A stretch of DNA of 7,168 nt from Acidimicrobiaceae bacterium. Lineage in GTDB: Bacteria > Actinomycetota > Acidimicrobiia > Acidimicrobiales > Bog-793. The notes beneath the pieces are model-generated. The model searched no databases, was not told the DNA's origin, and saw only the letters and a list, made by a program, of their open reading frames with translations. The position numbers were made by a program, and so were the translations under genes. The stretch lies in contig PMZN01000150.1 of assembly GCA_003170375.1 (NCBI GenBank), positions 2,807 through 9,974 on the forward strand, read 5' to 3'. Shown here piece by piece: positions 1 through 7,168 of the stretch (position 1 is its first letter; each line of letters opens with the position of its first letter).

Positions 1-1150
<1,150 letters not shown>

Positions 1151-1154
<4 letters not shown>

Positions 1155-4100
1155 GCGGGCTCCGCGACGGTCGCCTCTATCGTGCCCCACAGGTAATCGG
1201 CGAACCGTGCCGCTCGTCCCACCGACGATCCGGGGGGGTCGTCGACGCGCGCAGGCAGAGCACAGAGGTCTTCAAAGCCGAGCTTTCCGAACGCCAGGCG
1301 GTTCGCGTCGTCCTGGCCGTCTGCATGATCGTTGAACGACTCCCAGTCGCTCGGCTTCGCGGTCCGCTCGTGCAGCTTGTAGGAGATAGAGGCGAAGAGC
1401 GGGATGGGCTCGCGCAGCCCGCGCCGGTAGCAGTCGACCGCGACCTCGAGTGCGTCGAGCGCTCGGCCGTGGCGATCGTCGCAGGTCTCGCCACGCCCCA
1501 CGAGCTCGAGCGTCTTGAGCCTGCCCTGTTTCTCGGCGCAGCCCACGATGACGCTTCGCCAGTTGGTCGCGGGGTCGGCCGCCACGAGGGCCGCGAGGTC
1601 GAGCCACGCCGCCACGCGATGCTTGGGTGCGACCTTGCTGAACGTGACGAGGGCCGGCCCCGGACGCGGATGTGCGCAGCGACCCTCGACCATGCCGACG
1701 ATGCGGGTGCCGTCGGTGAGCACGACTTCGACCGGCAGGCGATCGTCACGCCCCGGATCGACGCCGAGCTCGGTCGCGACGACGAGCAGCTGGTCGACCG
1801 TCTCCTCTATCTCGCTGAGCGAGATGTCACCCAGCCCTCCCGGGGGGAGCGTTCCGAGGACGCGCTCGTGGCGCTCCCACTCATCGTTGGCGTGGCCCGC
1901 AAGTCGGGCCTTTAGGAGCCGGTCCGCGACAGACCAGCGTTCGAGGGCTCCGAGCGTCGTCGCGAGATCGTCGGAATGGTCCCGGTCCTCGCCTGGGAGG
2001 TGGAGCTGGAGCCGCTGGCGCAAGAACGCCTTCACCGGGTGTCTGAAGAACGTCCGCAAGTCGGTGAGGTCGATCACGACGTCCTCGTTCGGGGCCGGAG
2101 GAAGCGTCCCGTCGAGGAACGGACGCTGCTCGCTGGATCGCTGCTGGTGTGCACGTGCGCCGGCGAACGCGCCGGCGTCAAAGCTCCAGGGACCCGGTCG
2201 GTTCAGCTGGTCGGACCTGAAACAGCGGTCGTCGAAAGGCTGGAGGGGGTGAACGGTCTCGATTCGGCTCCGGTAGGTGCTCTGACTTGGAGGGGCAAGC
2301 GTGGCGACGATGACGTCGCGCAGCTCCGCGAGCACGGTCGCGCTCGGCACTTCCTGATTGGTGCGCACGTTGCGGCCCGTCCGGGTGATCACGAGGTGGT
2401 CACCCGCCGCGAGAACTGCTTCGAGGAGCGCCTGGCGGACCTCCGAGCGCGGGTCGCGGTCGCCGACGAGCGGGGCGGTAGCAGCCAGATCGTCACCGTC
2501 AATGCCGGTGCCGCCGCTCGTGCCGGCGTCGTCGAGCCCGAGAATGCAGATCACGCGGAAGGGCAACCACCGCAGCGGCGTCAGCGAGCTCACGGTGACG
2601 CCACCCCGGAAGAAGTCGGGACGGCGCGACACACCCTGGACCCGGTCGGCAAGGAGCCGGCGGACATCTGCGAGCGAGACCTCGACCCTCGCCGCCTCGC
2701 CGCCGACGACGGCATGTTCGCCGATCTCGGCAACGATCCGGCGGAGCTGGTCGAGCTGCCATTGCTGGGAGGTGCCCACGTCGAAGAACTGTTCGATCAC
2801 ATCCAACAGCGCGTCGCACCACTTAGCGGCAGTGCGGTCTCGCCTCATGTCGTCTGCGACCGACGCGAGACGTGCGACAGCGTCGGCCAGGCGACCGGCG
2901 ACGGCGATGTCGTCACCCTCGACGCCGAACGGCGCGATGTCGCCCGGTGCGAGGCCGATGTCGTCGTCACTCACCGCCACTCCCATGAGCACCCGGTCAA
3001 TCGCGACCCTCCACGAGTTGGCGGCGAATTCCGGCGGGAGGCCCCAAGCCTCCCGGTGCGGGCCGTCGAGGCCCCAGCGCACGTTGGTCCCCACGATCCA
3101 ATCCGCGATCGTCCCAAGGGCACGGTCGTCGAAGTCGAAGCGCTTGCGGACCGTCGGCAGCGAAACGAACTCCAGCACCTCCGACGCGGTGAACCGGCCC
3201 GATACCAGCGCGAGCAACGAGTCGAGCGCCGCGAGGACCGGGTACGACTCGCGCAACGAACGGTCGGTGATGCGGTAGAAGAGCCGGGGCGTTGCGCCGC
3301 TCGGCACGTCGGCCGACTCCTCGGCCGAGATTCCGAAGCCGGCCTCCACCAGCGGCACGAACTGGTCGATCGCAGGGGAGAGCACGACGATGTCCTCCTC
3401 GCGCAGCGTCGGGTCGTCGACCAGCAAGTGGAGGATCGCGTCGCGCAGCACCTGGACCTGGCGGGCGCGCCCGTGGCACGAGTGCACTTGGATCGAGCGG
3501 TCGTCGGGGCCCAGCTCGAAGTCGCCGGCGGGGGCGCTATCGGCGCGCACGTCGTGTTGCACGCGCTCGAGCAGAGAGCCGGGTGCACAGTCCGCCGACT
3601 CCTCGCCCTCATCGACAGACTGCGGCGCGGACAAGCCGCGCGACTCGGCCCCCGCCAACAGCACGGTCCGCTCCCGATACGGGCGTCCCCACGATCGCAG
3701 CAGCGGATGCCGCGCCGCAGTGTCCGACCGGTCGTCGGCACGCAGGGACGCAAGGGGGCCGGCCAGCGCCGCCTCGCGAACACGTGAGGTAGCGACGGGT
3801 GACGGGTCGAGCAGCAAGAGGTGCACGTCTCGTTGGGCGCTGACGGCCTCGATCAGCTCGATGAAGGATGCGCCGCTCGGAAGCGTCGTGACGCCGAAGA
3901 TGGCAAGCCGAGGCGGCAGGTCCAGAGCGAGCTTCCCGGTGCGCAGGTCGTCGAGCAGACCGGGCAGTCGCTCGGGTGGGCTGGGCACTCCGACGCGGGC
4001 ACGCACCAGGCGCCACAGGTGGGGCTGCCAGCTGTCGTGCTCGGCAAGTGGGCGACCGGTGCCGTCGACGTCGTGGCCCGCGCTCCAGTGCAGCACGAGC

Positions 4101-4540
4101 TCGGGCCGGCGCACGGCATAGCGGTCGAAGAGGTCGGCGAGACGTCGGGCCCGCCCGAACCAGGTCGCACCGGCGGGCAGGACCGTGAGCGGACCGAGGC
4201 GGTCGTCGTCGCCTTTGGCGCGCAGCACCTCGAGCACCGCCCAGACGAGACAGTCGACCTGCCACGGATCGGCAGCCCCGTCGCTGCTACCAGCCTCGAG
4301 CACCGCCTGGCTCAGCGCGCCGGGGAACGTGAACCCGATGTTCGCGGCGACACCGTCGCCAGAGCCTGGCCCGGACGCGCCGAGCGATCTGGCCAGCTCG
4401 AGGGCGAGCCACCTGCGCATGCCCACCGTTGGCACAGCTACCCATTCCGGGGACATCGGGTCCGCCGGCGGCTCCGCCAGCACCTCGGCCAGCACCGCTG
4501 CAAGAGGCTCCACCCGGCTGGCGCTGGCGAGGTGAAGCAC
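1151..4540 (-). CDS. recC: RecBCD exonuclease/helicase subunit RecC
   Basis: This complete 1,129-residue protein matches the usual RecC length (E. coli about 1,122). RecC is the scaffold of RecBCD: it splits the duplex, feeds single strands to RecB and RecD, and reads Chi in E. coli. By eye it follows E. coli RecC throughout: VAVPTVGMRRWLA near the N-terminus; NIGFTFPGAL; LADLFDRYAVRRP (from residue 134), like E. coli LADLFDQYLVYRP; VHSCHGRARQVQVL (from 352), like VCHSPQREVEVL; SLTPLRWLPFRVICILG (to 668), like TLMPMRSIPFKVVCLLG; a GDRDPRSEVR segment, like GDRSRRDDDR; and FFRHPVKAFLRQRL (H834), like FWAHPVRAFFQMRL. The start is a GTG chosen because LHLASA immediately after it fits RecC N-termini and no earlier in-frame start is better. 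No clear Shine-Dalgarno sequence is present. The TGA stop overlaps the recB ATG by 4 bases. Long frames on the opposite strand are mirror frames caused by high GC. Confidence 0.96.
1160..1163 (-). promoter_or_regulatory. Ribosome binding site of recB
   Basis: On the minus strand a GGAG sits 5 bases before the ATG at 1154, inside the last codons of recC. Together with the ATGA overlap it supports this recB start and suggests that recB is translated by reinitiation or coupling after recC. It contrasts with recC, which has no clear Shine-Dalgarno sequence. Confidence 0.6.
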
Positions 4541-4546
4541 GAGCGA

Positions 4547-4552
4547 ACACTA
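4547..4552 (-). promoter_or_regulatory. Candidate -10 element of a leaderless recC promoter
   Basis: On the minus strand the hexamer TAGTGT lies 6 bases before the recC GTG at 4540. It fits the TANNNT core that often stands just before the start codon of leaderless genes in actinobacteria. Transcription would begin at or within a base or two of the start codon. No good -35 is visible at 16-18 bases. The absence of a Shine-Dalgarno sequence supports the idea, but this is inference from a short motif. Confidence 0.4.
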
Positions 4553-4589
4553 CCGGGGGGCTGTGACGGTCACCTCGGGCCCGGCCTGC

Positions 4590-4618
4590 TCGACTGGCCC
4601 ATCTCACTCCACTACCGT
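4590..4618 (+). promoter_or_regulatory. Candidate sppA promoter (leaderless)
   Basis: TCGACT at 4590-4595 matches TTGACA at four of six positions. It is followed after 17 bases by TACCGT at 4613-4618, a TANNNT -10 core. The -10 ends 7 bases before the ATG at 4626, so the transcript would start at or next to the start codon. No Shine-Dalgarno sequence is seen between the hexamer and the ATG. The 85-base gap to recC therefore seems to hold two back-to-back promoters. Confidence 0.42.
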
Positions 4619-4625
4619 CCAACCC

Positions 4626-6275
4626 ATGTCGATCCTGCTCGAGCTGGACCTCACCGGAGCACTAGTAGAGGACATCGGTTCCCATCCTGTCGAACGGGTG
4701 ATGAACCGTCGCCGCCTCGCACTGCGCACACTCGTCAACCGGCTCGCCTCCGCCGCCGAAGACCCGAACGTCGTTGGATTGCTGGCCAAGCTGGGTGCCA
4801 CCTCGATAACGCTGGCGCAGGCCCAGGAGCTGTCGGACGCGGTGGGGCGTTTCCGAGCAAGGGGCAAAGAAGCCATCGCTTGGGCAGAGACCTTCGGCGA
4901 GCTCGGGCGCGCAACGACGGCCTATGTGGTCGCCACCGGATTCGGCGAGTTGTGGTTGCAGCCGTCCGGCAGTGTCGGCCTCATGGGCGCTGCTGCAGCT
5001 GGCACCTTCGTGCGCGGCGCCCTCGACCGCGCACAGGTCGAGCCGCTGTTCGCACAGCGCTACGAATACAAGAACGCGGCGGACACCTTCTTGAGAAAAG
5101 AGTTCACCGAGGCGCACCGCGAGGCGACCGAGCGCTTGGCCGAGTCAGCCTACGAGCAGGTCGTGTCTGCTGTGTCAGTTGGCCGGCGTCTGCCCGCCGA
5201 CCGCGTCCGTGAGCTCATCGATCGTGCGCCTATCCCTGCCGCCGAAGCTCAGGAGGCCGGGCTCGTCGATCACCTCGGGTACCGCGACGCCGTGCGCGAG
5301 GCGGTTGATCGCCGCTGGCCCGAGAAGCCGACCCTGCTCTACGTCTCGCGCTATCAGCGGCGTTGGGACAGCGTCCGTCGAGCACGCCAGGCGCGACGTC
5401 CGGCGGTCGGGCTCATCGAGGCGATCGGTCAGATCCGTACCGGCCGGTCCAAGCCAGGCCCGGTCGGGCGGGCAGCGGGATCCGACACCGTCGCCGCGGC
5501 GTTCCGCGCCGCCGTGAAGGACGAGCGCACCAAGGCGATCGTGTTCCGGGTCAACAGCCCTGGCGGCTCCTACGTCGCCTCGGACACCATCTGGCGCGAG
5601 GTCTGCAGGGCTCGCGAAGCCGCCAAGCCGGTAGTGGTCTCGATGGGCGATGTGGCCGGTTCGGGCGGGTATTTCGTCGCGATGGCGGCCGACGTCATCG
5701 TGGCGGAACCGGCGACTCTCACCGGATCGATCGGCGTGCTCGGCGGCAAGCTTCAAACCAAAGGGTTGTTCGAACGCTTAGGCGTGAACGTCGAAAGTCT
5801 CGGCCTCGGGCAGCACGCGCTCATGTTCTCGTCGCAGACCGGCTTCAGCGAGGACGAGTGGGCCAAGCTCGACGAGTGGCTCGACTTCGTCTACGACGAT
5901 TTCACCGCCAAGGTCGCCCGTGGACGCGCCATGACCCGCGAGGCGGTCTACGAGGTGGCCCGCGGCCGGGTCTGGACGGGAGCCGATGCCGCCGAACGCG
6001 GGCTCGTCGACGAGCTCGGCGGGCTGCGTCGTGCCGTGGAGATCGCCAGGCAGAGGGCCGACCTGCCACCCGACGCCCGACTACGGCCGGTCCTTGCGGC
6101 ATCTCCGGTGCAGAGTCTGCGCCAACCTCGCAACAGCGATGACCCGGCGGCCTTCGTACGGGTCAGGGGATTGGGTGCAGAGCTCTGGGAGTGGGGAGGA
6201 CACGCCCAGCTGGCTGCGGCGCTGGGGCTTCCGACCGCCGGGCCGCTGACCATGCCGATGGGGCCGCTCCGGTAG
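4626..6275 (+). CDS. sppA: Signal peptide peptidase SppA, two-domain (67K-type) family S49 protease
   Basis: This 549-residue protein has two tandem S49 (ClpP/crotonase-fold) domains, as in E. coli SppA (618 residues), a Ser-Lys protease that degrades signal peptides after cleavage. The N-terminal domain carries the general-base lysine in YEYKNAADTF (K149). The C-terminal domain carries VNSPGGS (N310-S315) and the nucleophile in GDVAGSGGYF (S346). The Lys-Ser spacing of 197 residues compares with 200 in E. coli (K209 and S409). TLTGSIGVLGGK and a later VWTGADAAERGLVDELGG are typical of the second domain. The ATG at 4626 is preferred because MSILLELDLTG begins the first beta strand; the in-frame GTG at 4563 would add a Ser/Thr/Pro-rich tail that matches nothing I know and would absorb the candidate promoter. 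With either start there is no signal peptide or membrane segment, unlike E. coli SppA, so it may act in the cytoplasm or at the membrane surface. It is divergent from recC and convergent with the SIS gene, so it is probably monocistronic. Confidence 0.94.
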   Translation: MSILLELDLTGALVEDIGSHPVERVMNRRRLALRTLVNRLASAAEDPNVVGLLAKLGATSITLAQAQELSDAVGRFRARGKEAIAWAETFGELGRATTAYVVATGFGELWLQPSGSVGLMGAAAAGTFVRGALDRAQVEPLFAQRYEYKNAADTFLRKEFTEAHREATERLAESAYEQVVSAVSVGRRLPADRVRELIDRAPIPAAEAQEAGLVDHLGYRDAVREAVDRRWPEKPTLLYVSRYQRRWDSVRRARQARRPAVGLIEAIGQIRTGRSKPGPVGRAAGSDTVAAAFRAAVKDERTKAIVFRVNSPGGSYVASDTIWREVCRAREAAKPVVVSMGDVAGSGGYFVAMAADVIVAEPATLTGSIGVLGGKLQTKGLFERLGVNVESLGLGQHALMFSSQTGFSEDEWAKLDEWLDFVYDDFTAKVARGRAMTREAVYEVARGRVWTGADAAERGLVDELGGLRRAVEIARQRADLPPDARLRPVLAASPVQSLRQPRNSDDPAAFVRVRGLGAELWEWGGHAQLAAALGLPTAGPLTMPMGPLR

Positions 6276-6399
6276 CCCGCGGAAGACCATTCACCGGGCG
6301 TGAGGCCGCGCGGACCCACGACCACTGATTGACCGACAGTCATCGGGTCGGGCATCCAGTGATCTCGGCTCACGTGCGTCGGCCCCGGCGACCGCGTGC
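6276..6399. terminator. Convergent intergenic region with weak hairpins, possible bidirectional terminator
   Basis: Two convergent genes end here, so termination is expected. A 5-base-pair GCCCG/CGGGC stem (6275-6279 with 6295-6299, 15-base loop) begins at the last base of the sppA stop. A longer imperfect hairpin spans 6323-6361: an outer stem of CACTGAT with ATCCAGTG (one bulge) and an inner stem of GACCGA with TCGGGTC (one bulge), around a 6-base loop. No T-tract follows on either strand. Actinobacterial terminators often lack one, but the stems are weak, so the call is tentative. I see no coding sequence in this gap. Confidence 0.25.
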
Positions 6400-7168
6400 T
6401 CAGTGCGTCGGCGTCACCTTGGTGAGACCGCTCGGGTGGTCCGGGTCGAGGCCGCGGGCGAGCGACAGGTGGCGCGCCAGCTGCTGGCCCCGCACGGTGG
6501 CGACGATCGTGTACATCACCTCGGCGAGCCCGCCCGGCATGGGGAGCGTGCTATCGGCATGGGGCGTGCACGTGGCGATCGGTGCCTCGAGGGTCTGCAA
6601 GCGCCGTCTCTTTCACCTTCAGCGCCGTCTCGAGCGCCGCCGCATACGCCAGGCCCCGCGCGGTGACGAGCAGCCGTTCGTATCCCACCCAGGCCTCCGC
6701 CAGCGCGGCCGGCGGCCCGTCGTCCGACAGCACCGCCGACACGGCGCCCGGGACCGCCGCGAGCTCGGTGGCTCCCGCCAGACCGTCGCCGAGCGCCCCG
6801 GCCAGAACCAGCACGAGAGCCATCTCGGCTGTGACGGTCTTGGTTGCGGGAACGGCGAGCTCGGCTCCGGCATCGGTCGACAGTGCAAGATCGCTGACGG
6901 CCGCGAGAGCACTCGTGTCGTCATTGGTGATGACGACCACGACGGCGCCGCTCGCCCGGAGCCGCTCGCAGGTGGCAACGACCTCGGGAGTGGCGCCGGA
7001 CTGGCTCAGCCCGATGACGAGGTACCCGCGGTAGTCGACCGGCGAGGCATATCGCGTATGCAGGCTCGGGGCGGCGAGCCCGGCCGGCCGGTGAGCGGCG
7101 AGCTCGCTGGCGTAGCGACCGAGCATGGCCGCGTTGTCCGACGAGCCGCGTCCGACAAAGGCGATGCC
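6400..7168 (-). pseudogene. SIS-domain sugar-phosphate isomerase-like protein (GlmS isomerase-half relative), apparently disrupted; N-terminus beyond right edge
   Basis: The frame enters at the right edge and reads VGRGSSDNAA, then GLSQSGATPEV (first SIS phosphosugar-binding signatures, about visible residues 5-14 and 53-63), VVITNDDTSALA, VPATKTVTAEMAL and RGLAYAAALETALKVKETALA. This matches the two-SIS-domain family of roughly 340 residues, and the isomerase half of GlmS. Near 6597-6601 the similarity jumps to the next frame, which resumes with a C-terminal SIS tail: LPMPGGLAEV, TVRGQQLARHL, ARGLDPDHPSGLTKVTPTH and the TGA at 6402-6400. Against E. coli GlmS, about 50 residues (some 150 bases) are missing at the junction, including the segment with KHGP (H504). 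Counterparts of K485 and E488 (in KVKE) and of K603 (GLTK) remain. Read without a shift, the first frame ends in unrelated residues at a TAG at 6551. An internal deletion that also broke the frame is the simplest reading; an assembly collapse is possible. Whether a glutaminase domain precedes it cannot be seen, but the residue pattern fits SIS-only proteins better than full GlmS. Confidence 0.78.

Noticed and set aside
1232..1238. A run of seven G in the recC C-terminal region, a possible frameshift site
   Set aside because: The frame stays intact across it and the RecC C-terminus continues normally to the ATGA overlap.
1976..3787. A 603-codon open frame on the plus strand across recC
   Set aside because: It is a mirror frame of recC in high-GC DNA. 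The minus strand encodes a protein that matches RecC along its whole length, while this frame gives an Arg/Glu/Val-rich sequence with no recognisable domain.
4563..4625. Upstream GTG start for sppA adding 21 residues
   Set aside because: The added residues are Ser/Thr/Pro-rich with no signal peptide or lipobox, and they overlap the best promoter match. The ATG at 4626 begins at the expected first strand of the fold.
3821..5212. A 463-codon plus-strand frame spanning the recC start, the intergenic gap and the start of sppA
   Set aside because: It crosses two well-supported genes and the promoter gap, and its sequence is Arg/His-rich without any domain.
6374..6412. A 10-base direct repeat GTGCGTCGGC (6374-6383 and 6403-6412) flanking the SIS stop codon
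   Set aside because: Two copies of a GC-rich decamer 29 bases apart can arise by chance here; there is no insertion between them and no transposase or attachment-site context.
6400..6600. A separate 66-codon gene starting at TTG 6600
   Set aside because: Its sequence is the C-terminal tail of the SIS family (TVRGQQLARHL, GLTKVTPTH), so it is a fragment of the disrupted gene and not an independent small protein.
6551..7126. A separate gene starting at ATG 7126
   Set aside because: The frame is open upstream to the window edge and reads VGRGSSDNAA before this Met, which is the conserved start of the first SIS domain, so the Met is internal.

Overview
This is a high-GC, densely coded stretch of bacterial chromosome. 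The gene content and order (recC followed directly by recB, a cytoplasmic-looking two-domain SppA and a SIS-domain sugar isomerase relative) suggest an actinobacterium (Actinomycetota). An Acidimicrobiia-like lineage is possible, but this is inferred from gene style and not proven by any marker.

Layout: positions 1-1154 (minus strand) hold the N-terminal third of RecB, which runs off the left edge. It is preceded, with a 4-base ATGA overlap, by a complete recC (4540-1151, minus strand). The two form a translationally coupled recC-recB unit, and recD would be expected next, outside the window. An 85-base divergent gap (4541-4625) separates recC from sppA (4626-6275, plus strand). Each of these two genes has a TANNNT hexamer 6-7 bases before its start codon and no convincing Shine-Dalgarno sequence, so both may be transcribed as leaderless mRNAs. 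A 124-base convergent gap (6276-6399) contains only weak hairpins. From 6400 to the right edge (minus strand) lies a SIS-domain protein gene related to the isomerase half of GlmS. It looks broken: the reading frame changes near 6600 and about 50 residues expected at that point are missing, including the segment that carries the conserved His-Gly-Pro motif in GlmS.

Function: RecB and RecC are subunits of the RecBCD helicase-nuclease, which processes double-strand DNA ends for recombinational repair. SppA is a Ser-Lys protease of family S49 that degrades cleaved signal peptides or other small peptides. The SIS protein, if intact elsewhere, would act on amino-sugar phosphates. I see no functional link between the three blocks. 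No mobile element, CRISPR array, RNA gene or new multi-gene system is visible; the points most worth checking are the SIS gene lesion and the paired leaderless promoters.
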